Assembly (NCBI RefSeq): GCF_001424405.1
Contig: NZ_LMPS01000005.1
Span: forward strand, 1-64,000
Direction: 5' to 3'
Length of the DNA: 64,000 nt
Source: Dyadobacter sp. Leaf189
Lineage (GTDB): Bacteria; Bacteroidota; Bacteroidia; Cytophagales; Spirosomataceae
The notes beneath the pieces were generated by a model, which saw only the letters and a program-made list of their open reading frames with translations, was not told the origin of the DNA and did not search any database. Below are positions 8,408 to 17,865 of this stretch, piece by piece (position 1 is the first letter of the stretch; each line of letters begins with the position of its first letter). Made by a program: the position numbers and the translations under genes.

Positions 8408-10135
8408 TTAATATCCAGGATTTTGCTTCAACTGAGGTGAAGCATTCAGTACATTCTGACCGATCGGGAAAATGTCGGTATGGTTGTCCGCGTCAGGTTT
8501 TTTATCCCACCACGTGCCGGTGCTGAATACGCCCCAGCGAACCAGGTCCGTTCTTCTTCTGCCTTCCGCCAAAAACTCCCGCATCCATTCGTCCAGCATT
8601 TCGCTGTCTGTCAGCTGGCTTCCGTCTGCTTTGTAAAGACTGGGTGAACCGGCCGGATAATTGCGTTTGCGCACTGCATTCAGCAATACTGCGGCTCCCG
8701 CCTTATCGCCTGCGCGGTATTTACATTCTGCCAGAGAATAATAGATCTCTGCAAAACGAACCTCCGCGTAAGCCGAAGAAATCTTGTTCGGATCACTGCT
8801 CGGGTAGTAAGGATATTTCACCGGGTACAGACCAGAGTTATTATCTCCGTTGTTCATGTTGGAAACCTTGTCAGCAATTTTGGTACCTGGTTTTGCATCC
8901 AGAAACTTACCAACCTGGTCACGCAAAAACAGCGGGTAAGGACCTTTGAAGCCTCTCACGGTATCTGCTTTGCCCTGTGGATTTGTATAAGGCAAATAAC
9001 CGTACAGGAACATTCCCTCGCGCTGGCTGTTGCCCAGGTTTTTGTATTTTTTCAAACGTACATCATCCTTGTACTTCTGGAATTTAAGAAAAGGCTTTCC
9101 AAGCGTAAAGTTGTACTCAACACTATCCACGTCGCGGCCAGGTTGCATGGCATACTTCGGATTGGCATTACCAAAATCGGTGAATCCGAAGTAGTTTGTT
9201 GCCAGGTTAGGCAGCATCCAGAAGTACATTCCGCCGTCATACTGCCAGTGCGTCTGCGCAAAACTTCCGGGGAAGCCAAAAATGGTTTCTTTCGAAGTTG
9301 GGTTGGTGTAATCAAATGGTGCGTCCCAGCGGCTTTCCAATGCATAGTTGCCGTACTTTCCATCGATGATCTCCTGTGCCATTTTCGCACATTCAGCAAA
9401 CCGGTCCGTACCGGTGTACACTTTTGAATTTAAATACAACCTAACCAGCAACGATGCCGCGCCGCCCTGTGTCCAGCGTCCTACTACATTGTCGCCAAGG
9501 GTTGTATTGGTCGGTAGTTTCGGGAGCGCATCTTTCAATTCCTGCTCAATGAATGCAAATGCTTCCTGCGGAGCGACCTGCGGGCCGCCTGTTGTCTGGC
9601 CTTTTACTTTGGTTACAATCACAATGTTGCGATAAAAATCCAGCAAACGAATGTTCAGCCAAGCGCGGAGTACTTTCAGCTCGGCGATCATCCCGTCGAG
9701 TTCTGCACGCGTCATGTCAAATTTGGTAGGATCCGTGATCCCTTCCAGATCTTCCAGCGAGTTGGTCGCCAGTGTCACACCGCCGTAAAGCGCGTTCCAG
9801 GGATCGCTGGTAAAGCCGTCCTGCGGTGTCCAGGTGTGGTAATGCACCCGCTGAAACTGTCCGCCGTCAAACCAGTCGCCCTGACGGTTAATGGTCATCA
9901 TTTCGTCGGAACTGTTTTCCTGCAGCATAAACGTATTACCGCCCTGGATACTCCAGTAACTGTGCTCGAATGCTCTCAGAAAATCGCGGATCACGTCTTC
10001 ACGCGTTTGCAGAAAGTTTTCTGACGTGATCCGGTCGTATAGTTCTTCGTCCAGGTTGGTACAGCCTGCCGTCACCGAAAGCAGTGCGCAGGCAGCAAAC
10101 CGGAGTATATATTTTGAAATCGAATTTCTTTTCAT
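8408..10135 (-). CDS. SusD/RagB-family nutrient-binding lipoprotein
   Basis: 575 residues. The N-terminus has a signal peptide and lipobox (LLSVTAGC), so the mature protein is an outer-membrane lipoprotein. The body shows the SusD fold: N-terminal domain with NLDEELYDRITSENF, TPR-like helices (AELKVLRAWLNIRLLDFYRN), and the C-terminal RagB signature (RFAEIYYSLAECKYRAGDKA, EFLAEGRRRTDLVRWG). It is preceded by SusC with an 18 bp gap and followed by the cytochrome/PA14 protein. SusD proteins cap the SusC channel and bind glycans or peptides. Confidence 0.95.
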   Translation of the reverse strand: MKRNSISKYILRFAACALLSVTAGCTNLDEELYDRITSENFLQTREDVIRDFLRAFEHSYWSIQGGNTFMLQENSSDEMMTINRQGDWFDGGQFQRVHYHTWTPQDGFTSDPWNALYGGVTLATNSLEDLEGITDPTKFDMTRAELDGMIAELKVLRAWLNIRLLDFYRNIVIVTKVKGQTTGGPQVAPQEAFAFIEQELKDALPKLPTNTTLGDNVVGRWTQGGAASLLVRLYLNSKVYTGTDRFAECAKMAQEIIDGKYGNYALESRWDAPFDYTNPTSKETIFGFPGSFAQTHWQYDGGMYFWMLPNLATNYFGFTDFGNANPKYAMQPGRDVDSVEYNFTLGKPFLKFQKYKDDVRLKKYKNLGNSQREGMFLYGYLPYTNPQGKADTVRGFKGPYPLFLRDQVGKFLDAKPGTKIADKVSNMNNGDNNSGLYPVKYPYYPSSDPNKISSAYAEVRFAEIYYSLAECKYRAGDKAGAAVLLNAVRKRNYPAGSPSLYKADGSQLTDSEMLDEWMREFLAEGRRRTDLVRWGVFSTGTWWDKKPDADNHTDIFPIGQNVLNASPQLKQNPGY

Positions 10136-10153
10136 TTGTTCTAAATCAGGATA

Positions 10154-13100
10154 TTAGAATGTAAGTTGTAATCCCAGCAACAGCTGTGTTGTCGACGGAT
10201 AGTAATTGAGCGTACCGTTGTTATCCGGATTGGTATTTACACCCGGGTATAACCCGTTGATCTGGATCAGGTCAGGATCTCCACCGGTGAACTTGGTAAA
10301 GGTTGCCAGGTTCCTGGTGGTCGCATAGATGCGCGCCGATTGCATGAATTTCGATTTTATCGGCTGCGTATAGCTCAACGTAATGTTGTCCACTTTCAAA
10401 AATCCACCCGGTTCCAGGAAGTAATCCGAAAGCGAAGAGTACGTAGAAGTACTGGTCAGCTTCGAATATTTACCTCCGTCAAATGCCGAGGTAAGCAGGT
10501 TGGCATTCTGCTGTGCAGCAGGTGTGCCGAGATAGAATGCATAGGTATTGAACAGCTTATAGCCGAATGCGCCGCGCAGGAACACGCTCAGGTCCCAGTT
10601 TTTGTAGGTAAAATTGTTGGTAATACCCATCGTGAACTTCGGAAGCCCATTCCCGATAAACTGCTTGTCGTCATTGTTTGCTTCATTGGCAGGTACTACT
10701 TCGCCTTCTTTGTTGTACACCAGCAATGCGCCGGCATCATTCACTCCGGCAGATTTCAATGCGTAGAAGCTTCCGATCCGCTTGTCTTCCTGCAAACGTT
10801 GCAATGTTCCCGGACTTCCCGGCGCTGGCATTCCTACCACGTCAATGTATTTCTGACCGGTGAAGAGGTCGTTTGAAAACGAGACAAATTTGTTGTCGTT
10901 AAATGCGCCGGTTGCCGACAGGTTGTAGCTGAACGCACCTTTGTTGACAATCGCCGCGCTCAACTGCAATTCAACGCCCGTGTTGCGCATGGTACCCACG
11001 TTCGCGAAGGTTTGACCCTGGATGTTAGGCGGGTTGGATACGTTGTAATTACCTAAAAGGTCTTTATTGGTACGTACATAATAGTTCACGCTACCTGTAA
11101 GCTTGCTGCTGAGCAATTCAAAGTCAAGACCCACATTGAAGTTGGAAGCTTTTTCCCAGCGAAGATCGTAGTTGGTGTTCTGGTTAGGTCCCCACACCTG
11201 GTACGAGCTTCCGTTATAAGGATAGTAGCCGTAGCCGCCGTAGGTATCCAGCGACATATAGCTGCCGAAATCCTGGTTACCTGTTTCACCATAATCCGCA
11301 CGCAGTTTCAGTTCGTTCAGCCAGGGTATATCTTTCAAAAACCCTTCCTGTGTTGCCCGCCATGCGAAAGATGCAGCAGGGAAATAGCCCCACTTGTTGT
11401 CGTAACCGAATTTGGAAGAACCTTCCCGGCGAAGACTGGCAGAGAAATAGTATTTCTGGTCAAAATCGTAGTTTACCCGTCCGAAGAAGGCGATCAGTTT
11501 GGAGCTATTTTTGTAAGAACCTACGTTGTTGATACCTTTTTCCAAATTCCAGAGTCCGGTCCCAAGTGCATTATAGGTAAGGATATTTGAAGGGAATTTT
11601 TCGTTTCTGGCATTGAATCCCGAAGCTGTAAAATACTGGAAAGAGTAACCTGCGAGCAGCTTTACGGAATGTTTGCCGCGATCGAGGAAATAGTTTCCTA
11701 ACCATTCAAGGCTTTTCTGGTCTCTGTCTTCCAGGCCCTGGTAACCCACATTGCGGCCATTTCCATTGATGACCGGCGTAATATTGGACGGCACAAAGTC
11801 CATGATCCGTCTAGACGAGCTTACCTCCCCGAAAGTCAGGGTTGTGTTCAGGTTTTCAATGATATTCAGTTTGACAGATCCATTCAGATCGAGTGATTTC
11901 TGCTCACGGTCCTGCAAAACGTTGGTAGCATATTCCACCGGGTTGTTCGCGAAGAATCCGGAGTTGATATAGCTGTATTTACCCGTTGAATCGCGCAATG
12001 GAGTTGTCGGGTTCAGCGTCAATGCGTAGTTGAATGCACTGTAATCAGCCTCGCTGATCTTGGCATAGCGCGGCGCTACACTGAATGTAAGTGCCAGAAG
12101 GTTATTGGCTGTGGTGTGGTTGATATTCACGCGGCCGCCATATTCTCTTTTGCCGGAACGCAGGTCAATACCATTCGCATCGCGGTAATCCACAGAAGTG
12201 AAATAGTTGGTCTGCCCGTTTCCGCCAGAGAATTGCAGCGTGTGCTTGTGCGAGAACGAAGGCTGGCGGCTTACTTCTTTGAGCCAGTTGGTATTTCCGC
12301 CAAAGTCAAAACCCCGCTTGTTGGCCAGGAATTCATCTTTCGAAAGTACTGAAAGCTCATTGGCCAGATAGTCAAAAGTAGTGTAGCCATCGTAGAACAA
12401 ACGCGGTTCGCCGGAGCCTTTTTTGGTCGTAATCACAATTACCCCGTTGCTTCCGCGCGTTCCGTAGATCGCCGAAGCTGCGCCGCCTTTCAGCACGTCG
12501 ATGGATTCGATCTCGTTCTGGTTGATGTTGTCGATGTTACCGCCAGGAATCCCATTCACGACAAACAATGGACCAAGTCCCGCACTGCGCGACGATGCAC
12601 CCCGCAACTGGATATTAGGCGAAGAGTTCGGATCCGCAGTCGAAGTGTTGGTTACGGTAAGTCCCGCCACCTTACCCTGGATCGCCATCATCGGGTTATT
12701 GCCGCCGACGCGGAGCAGGTCTTTGGACGAAAGGTGGGTAATGGCGCTGGATACTTCCTTTTTGTTCAGCGAACCGTACCCGATCACCACCACTTCATTA
12801 AGCGTTTTCTGATCTTCTTCCAGGGTGATAGTTACATTCGTTTTGTTGGCTACATCCACATCCTGAGCTACATAGCCAACACTGGAAAGCGTAATCGTTT
12901 TGGCTCCTGCTGAAAGCTGCAATGTGAATTTTCCTTCGGAGTCGGTCGTGGTACCGTTGGATGTGCCTTTCTCGACAACGGAAACACCCGGCAAAGCGCC
13001 TTGTTTATCGGAAACTTTACCAGAAATTGAGGAGCCGGTCTGAGCCTGGGCACCGGACAAAGCTACGAAGATGCCTAAAAGCATCGCGAGCATAGTCCGT

Positions 13101-13168
13101 GAAGACCATAGCAGGCGCCTTGGCTTTTGAGCAGCTTGTGCCGTTTTGTACAAATTATTTTTCATCAA
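10154..13168 (-). CDS. SusC/RagA-family TonB-dependent outer-membrane transporter
   Basis: 1004 residues. Signal peptide (about 30-43), then a carboxypeptidase-regulatory-like domain (GALPGVSVVEKGTSNGTTTD), a plug domain (VIGYGSLNKKEVSSAI; IQLRGASS; SIDVLKGGAASAIYGTRGSN) and a beta-barrel ending with an aromatic C-terminal strand (QLLLGLQLTF). The length is normal for SusC. It is the first gene of the operon and faces the hybrid sensor gene across a 234 bp intergenic region, the usual arrangement of a utilisation locus. The substrate is unknown; no polysaccharide-cleaving enzyme is nearby. Confidence 0.95.
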   Translation of the reverse strand: MMKNNLYKTAQAAQKPRRLLWSSRTMLAMLLGIFVALSGAQAQTGSSISGKVSDKQGALPGVSVVEKGTSNGTTTDSEGKFTLQLSAGAKTITLSSVGYVAQDVDVANKTNVTITLEEDQKTLNEVVVIGYGSLNKKEVSSAITHLSSKDLLRVGGNNPMMAIQGKVAGLTVTNTSTADPNSSPNIQLRGASSRSAGLGPLFVVNGIPGGNIDNINQNEIESIDVLKGGAASAIYGTRGSNGVIVITTKKGSGEPRLFYDGYTTFDYLANELSVLSKDEFLANKRGFDFGGNTNWLKEVSRQPSFSHKHTLQFSGGNGQTNYFTSVDYRDANGIDLRSGKREYGGRVNINHTTANNLLALTFSVAPRYAKISEADYSAFNYALTLNPTTPLRDSTGKYSYINSGFFANNPVEYATNVLQDREQKSLDLNGSVKLNIIENLNTTLTFGEVSSSRRIMDFVPSNITPVINGNGRNVGYQGLEDRDQKSLEWLGNYFLDRGKHSVKLLAGYSFQYFTASGFNARNEKFPSNILTYNALGTGLWNLEKGINNVGSYKNSSKLIAFFGRVNYDFDQKYYFSASLRREGSSKFGYDNKWGYFPAASFAWRATQEGFLKDIPWLNELKLRADYGETGNQDFGSYMSLDTYGGYGYYPYNGSSYQVWGPNQNTNYDLRWEKASNFNVGLDFELLSSKLTGSVNYYVRTNKDLLGNYNVSNPPNIQGQTFANVGTMRNTGVELQLSAAIVNKGAFSYNLSATGAFNDNKFVSFSNDLFTGQKYIDVVGMPAPGSPGTLQRLQEDKRIGSFYALKSAGVNDAGALLVYNKEGEVVPANEANNDDKQFIGNGLPKFTMGITNNFTYKNWDLSVFLRGAFGYKLFNTYAFYLGTPAAQQNANLLTSAFDGGKYSKLTSTSTYSSLSDYFLEPGGFLKVDNITLSYTQPIKSKFMQSARIYATTRNLATFTKFTGGDPDLIQINGLYPGVNTNPDNNGTLNYYPSTTQLLLGLQLTF

Positions 13169-13402
13169 AATTGTTGTTTAAGCTGGTTCTTTGCTTATGA
13201 ACTTGTTACTATCTGATTAATTAATAGGACTTATTTAAACTTTTGCGAAGTTCCTGCTTTGTTGATTAACGGAATGATCTGTGAGTCTCAATTTCAGATC
13301 AAAATGTCTCATCATTTATAAATGTTACTTACCAATGATTTTGCAGGGATATATTTATAAAAAATTGAATGGAAAAGTGCCCGGCATGATCGCCGGCTTT
13401 GG

Positions 13403-16400
13403 TTGGATGCACGTGTGAAAAATCTGCTATTTACGTTCTGCTGCCTGTTTTTGTCCCTGACCTGCCCGGGGCAGAGCGTGCTGTATTATTTCAAAAGCTA
13501 CACGGTTTCGGACGGACTTTCGGGCAATGCGACGACCGATATTATCCAGGATAAAAAGGGTTTTATCTGGATCGCCAGCCGCAACGGGCTGAACCGTTTT
13601 GATGGGAATTCTTTCAAGATTTTCAGGAGCAAGGAAGGAGATTCAACCAGTATCGGGAGCAACTCGGTTTTTTCACTATACGAAGATGATGACGAGAAAC
13701 TCTGGATCGGGACGCACAAAGGCGTTTATATCTATAATCCTATTTTAGACCAGTTCTCCGCATTCAAATTGATCCCTTCCGGCGAGGTACGGCTGATCCG
13801 GGGCGACCGGGAAGGCGGCGTCTGGATCATCTCCGACAACCAGCTCTACCGGTTTGACTCCAAAAGAGGCACAGTAACCGCACTTCCCGATGCGGCAAAC
13901 ACCGTTTCAGTTCACGTTTCGGCTAGTGGGAAAGTGTGGGCATCATTTAGCAACGGAATGATCCGGCGCTATCATCCCGGGGTAGGTACCGTGTCCAGAT
14001 ACGATCTGTCGGGGCGGGTTAATGAGATTTTTTCCAATATGCGGCTGCATGCCGTCTCGGATTCCACCTTACTGGTCGGGAATATGAAGCGCATTCTGCT
14101 GTATAATTACCGGACGGATAAGATCACAGACATTTCACAGCAAGCCGCGCCGGACAGGGACATTTACATTCATACTTTTTTCGAAAATGGTAAAGACGAA
14201 TACTGGCTTGGCTCGGAGTCGGGACTGTTCATTCTTGATCTGAAAAGAAAAAAGATGAAGCAGGTTGTCAAAGAGAAATTCAATCCCTATTCGATTACCG
14301 ACAACATTATCAATGCGATTTACAAGGATAGGGAAGGCGGAATCTGGATCAGCACGCAGTTTGGCGGGGTTAACTATTATTCTTCGGAGTACAACCGTTT
14401 TCAAAAGTACTTTCCCCAGCCCGGCAACAGCATCAGCGGCAACCTCGTTCACGAAATAGCCAAAGATCAATACGGTAAGCTCTGGATCGGGACGGAAGAT
14501 GCCGGCCTCAATCAGCTGGATCTGCAAACAGGCAAATTCAGGGCATTTCTGCCTGACGGAAAAAAGGGGAGTATTGCTTACCACAACCTGCACGGCCTCG
14601 TCGCCGACGGGGATAAGCTTTGGATCGGGACCTACGAGCATGGGCTGGATGTAATGGACCTGAAAACCAATAAGGTGATCAGGCATTATACCACCAGCAA
14701 GCCCAATTCTTTTGGAAGCAATTTCATTGTTACATTGTACAAAACGCGGAGTTCGGACATCCTGGTTGGTACCTGGTCGGGGCTATTCAAATACAACCGG
14801 GATACGGACGATTTTACGCCGGTCACATTTGTGAATACGCAGGTACAGAGCATTCACGAAGACAAAAAGGGTACGCTCTGGGTAGCGAGCTATGGAGGCG
14901 GCATTTTTTATTTTAATCCAAAAACCGGTTTAAAAGGCAGGATTCAATACGATGCAGGCAAGAAAAGCGGATTGCCCGATAATTACATCAACAGTCTTTA
15001 CCAAAGTAAAAACGGCGATTTCTGGTTCTGTACCGAGCATGGACTATCAAGATACAATGCAGTGACGCAGAAGTTCAGAAATTACCGCATTGAAGACGGA
15101 CTGCCTGATAACCAGGTATTCCGTGTCGTGGAAGACGATCTGGGAAACTTCTGGATCTCCACCTCGCGGGGCTTATCGATGCTGAATTCAAAAACCGGGC
15201 GCTTTACCAACTACAACGAAGCCAATGGACTTCCGAGCGAGCAGTTCAACTACAATTCATCCTTTAAAAACGACGACGGGACATTGTTTTTCGGAACAGT
15301 AGCGGGCCTGATCAGCTTCAAACCGGGATCATTTAACACAAACAACTACGTACCGCCGGTGTACCTCACCGGGATTCAGGCTAACAACCAGGAGCTCCGG
15401 ATAGGAGGGAAGGATTCGCCGCTGACCCAGTCGCCCGTTTATACAGGCTGGATCAGGTTGCCCTACGACCGTTCGAGCCTCAGCTTCGATGTGGCGGCGC
15501 TGAGCTACGTGATCCCGGAAATGAATAGCTATAAGTACAAAATGGAGGGTTTTGATTCGCAGTGGTTTACGTTGACTGACAGCAAAAAAATCACCTTCTC
15601 AAAACTCCCGCCCGGTCATTATGTGTTACGGGTAAAGGGGGCGAACAACGATCATGTTTGGAATAGCCGGGAAGCGCGGCTGAACATCGACATTCTGTCT
15701 CCCTGGTGGGCTACAAGCTGGGCTTATCTGCTGTATGGCCTGATTGTGGCCGCCATCGGCATTACTGTTTTCCGGTACTATCACCTGGCAATGGGCGAGA
15801 AGAACAAGCGCGAGATTGAAGCCATTGAAATCGGGAAAGAACGGGAGATATATAATGCGAAAATTGACTTTTTTACCAACGTAGCCCACGAAATCAGAAC
15901 CCCGCTAACGCTGATCAAAATGCCGCTTGACAAGCTGCTTGCAGATCAAAAAGCAGATGCGGAAACATTTGAGAACCTGACCATGATTAATAAAAATGCC
16001 AATCGCCTCATTGATCTGACCAATCAGCTGCTGGATTTCCGGAAAGCCGAGGCGAATAATTTTAGTCTGAATTTTACCAAAACAGATATAAACGAGCTGC
16101 TTGGCGATGTATTCTCAACATTCAGGCCCGCCGCCGAGCAGAAGAATTTGAGTTATAAGATCGAGCTTCCCAGGATTGCATTGCAGGCTTTCGTTGATAT
16201 TGAAGCCTGTAAAAAGATCACCAGCAACCTGATCAACAATGCAATCAAATATGCTGATAACTCGGTGAAAGTGAAATTGCTGCCTTTCAGCAGCGACGAT
16301 CTTCTTTTTCACATTGAGTTTACCAATGACGGTTTCATTATCGAAGAAGAAGATAAGGACAAGATATTCGAACCGTTTTATCGCGTGGCAGCCAGCCAAA

Positions 16401-17386
16401 AACAGGAAGGTACCGGGATCGGTCTTCCGCTCGCACGCTCGCTCGCCGAGCTGCACAAAGGGAAGCTGGAACTGCGGCGCCAGGATATGCAGCTGAATAC
16501 CTTCCTGCTTTCTCTGCCTATTCACCAGGATTACGAAATGGACCTGAAAGGCGGCAATGAGGAGGCTGATGCAGATGTTTTTTTGAGCGACGAACCCAAT
16601 CAATCGGCTGATCCTGCTAAACCGGTGATCCTGCTTGCAGAAGATAACGTCGAAATCCTCAGCTACCTGAGCCGCGAACTGAGTGGGTCATATAATGTAA
16701 TGCGTGCATTGGATGGTCAGCAGGCGGTCGGGATCCTGCAGCATGAAAATGTCCACCTGGTGATCAGCGACATTATGATGCCGGTAATGGACGGAATTGA
16801 GCTTTGCAGAAGGATGAAGAACGATGTGCAGTTCAGCCACATTCCCATTATACTGCTGACTGCCAAAAACTCGATCAATTCGAAGATAGAGGGGCTGGAA
16901 GTCGGCGCTGACGCGTACATTGAGAAGCCTTTTTCTCTTGATCACCTCGCCGCACAGATCACCAATCTGATTAATAACCGGAATATCATCAAGGAATACT
17001 TCGCACGCTCGCCATTGACGCACATCAAAGGGATTGCATTCTCGAAAGCGGATAAGGAATTTTTGGAACAGCTCAACAGCATTATCACCAGGCGCATTGC
17101 CGATAGCAACCTGGATGTTGACCTGCTTTCATCGCTGATGAACATGAGCCGACCGACTTTGTACCGCAAGATCAAGGGTATCTCTGATATGACGCCCAAT
17201 GAGCTCATTAACTTGTCGCGCCTCAAAAAGGCGGCCGAGCTGCTCGCAGAGAACAAATACAAGATCAACGAGGTAGCTGATATGGTAGGTTACAGCATTC
17301 CTACCAACTTCTCGCGTGATTTTCAGAAGCAGTTCGGCGTGAGCCCGTCCAACTATCTCTCCAAACTACAAAAAGGGATTTCGTAA
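13403..17386 (+). CDS. Hybrid two-component system regulator (sensor kinase, receiver and AraC HTH in one protein)
   Basis: 1327 residues from the TTG at 13403; the GTG at 13415 gives a more usual signal peptide (MKNLLFTFCCLFLSL). Order: periplasmic two-component propeller repeats (DKKGFIWIASRNGLNRFDG and many copies, about 30-680), Y_Y_Y domain (about 690-770), one membrane helix (about 780-800), HisKA with phosphoacceptor His829 (NVAHEIRTPLTL), HATPase (NLINNAIKYA; GTGIGLPLARSLA), receiver with Asp1123 (VISDIMMPVMDG) and AraC HTH (NMSRPTLYRKIKGI ... YSIPTNFSRDFQKQFGVSPS). This layout typically senses an oligosaccharide and switches on the adjacent susCD operon. A small hairpin (CCGGC 13381-13385 with GCCGG 13392-13396) sits 6 bp before the start and could limit translation. 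Confidence 0.95.
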   Translation: MDARVKNLLFTFCCLFLSLTCPGQSVLYYFKSYTVSDGLSGNATTDIIQDKKGFIWIASRNGLNRFDGNSFKIFRSKEGDSTSIGSNSVFSLYEDDDEKLWIGTHKGVYIYNPILDQFSAFKLIPSGEVRLIRGDREGGVWIISDNQLYRFDSKRGTVTALPDAANTVSVHVSASGKVWASFSNGMIRRYHPGVGTVSRYDLSGRVNEIFSNMRLHAVSDSTLLVGNMKRILLYNYRTDKITDISQQAAPDRDIYIHTFFENGKDEYWLGSESGLFILDLKRKKMKQVVKEKFNPYSITDNIINAIYKDREGGIWISTQFGGVNYYSSEYNRFQKYFPQPGNSISGNLVHEIAKDQYGKLWIGTEDAGLNQLDLQTGKFRAFLPDGKKGSIAYHNLHGLVADGDKLWIGTYEHGLDVMDLKTNKVIRHYTTSKPNSFGSNFIVTLYKTRSSDILVGTWSGLFKYNRDTDDFTPVTFVNTQVQSIHEDKKGTLWVASYGGGIFYFNPKTGLKGRIQYDAGKKSGLPDNYINSLYQSKNGDFWFCTEHGLSRYNAVTQKFRNYRIEDGLPDNQVFRVVEDDLGNFWISTSRGLSMLNSKTGRFTNYNEANGLPSEQFNYNSSFKNDDGTLFFGTVAGLISFKPGSFNTNNYVPPVYLTGIQANNQELRIGGKDSPLTQSPVYTGWIRLPYDRSSLSFDVAALSYVIPEMNSYKYKMEGFDSQWFTLTDSKKITFSKLPPGHYVLRVKGANNDHVWNSREARLNIDILSPWWATSWAYLLYGLIVAAIGITVFRYYHLAMGEKNKREIEAIEIGKEREIYNAKIDFFTNVAHEIRTPLTLIKMPLDKLLADQKADAETFENLTMINKNANRLIDLTNQLLDFRKAEANNFSLNFTKTDINELLGDVFSTFRPAAEQKNLSYKIELPRIALQAFVDIEACKKITSNLINNAIKYADNSVKVKLLPFSSDDLLFHIEFTNDGFIIEEEDKDKIFEPFYRVAASQKQEGTGIGLPLARSLAELHKGKLELRRQDMQLNTFLLSLPIHQDYEMDLKGGNEEADADVFLSDEPNQSADPAKPVILLAEDNVEILSYLSRELSGSYNVMRALDGQQAVGILQHENVHLVISDIMMPVMDGIELCRRMKNDVQFSHIPIILLTAKNSINSKIEGLEVGADAYIEKPFSLDHLAAQITNLINNRNIIKEYFARSPLTHIKGIAFSKADKEFLEQLNSIITRRIADSNLDVDLLSSLMNMSRPTLYRKIKGISDMTPNELINLSRLKKAAELLAENKYKINEVADMVGYSIPTNFSRDFQKQFGVSPSNYLSKLQKGIS

Positions 17387-17399
17387 CTATTAAGCCGGA

Positions 17400-17792
17400 T
17401 CATCCCGCTTGCAACAGGTGCTGCAATTGTGTGGTAAGTGCCGAAATAGGTCCGGTTTTTTCGATGAATTTATCTACTCCGATTGTTTCCAGTTGCGGCT
17501 TCCATTCCTCAGGAATGGTTGTGGAGTAAATGATAATGACCGGACTGTCAAATTCCTGCAGACGCTGTAATTGCTGCAGACATTGTGCGCCATTGATCCG
17601 GGGCAGGCTGATATCCACAAATACAAACCCGGGCGCCATCACCGGCCCGCTGTCGAAATGCGCTAATGCAGATTCACAATCCGGAAAAAACAGGCATTCC
17701 AAATTTTTATCTACATCATCGAGAGCCATTTTGAAAATTTCGTGATCGTCGGTGTCATCGTCGATCAGTACAAACAGTCCCTTGTTTCCCAT
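17400..17792 (-). CDS. Single-domain response regulator (receiver only)
   Basis: 130 residues containing only a receiver domain: acidic pocket LIDDDTDD, phosphoacceptor Asp60 in VFVDISLPRING, conserved Thr/Ser in YSTTIPEEW, and a Lys near FIEKTG. There is no output domain, so it probably acts by protein-protein interaction or phosphorelay. This resembles the CheY-like receivers often paired with orphan kinases in Cytophagales. It ends 13 bp from the end of the convergent hybrid sensor gene. No cognate kinase is adjacent on its strand. Confidence 0.85.
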   Translation of the reverse strand: MGNKGLFVLIDDDTDDHEIFKMALDDVDKNLECLFFPDCESALAHFDSGPVMAPGFVFVDISLPRINGAQCLQQLQRLQEFDSPVIIIYSTTIPEEWKPQLETIGVDKFIEKTGPISALTTQLQHLLQAG

Positions 17793-17865
17793 AATGTCTT
17801 ATACATTGGTTGCAGTCGTCTGAACTGCTATAAAAATCGTGCAAAAGTGCGCGGTCAAATAAAAT

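Noticed and set aside
13169..13402. Search for a TAnnTTTG promoter between SusC and the hybrid sensor
   Set aside because: Only near matches (such as AACTTTTG) with no -33 partner at the right spacing; not reported as a promoter.
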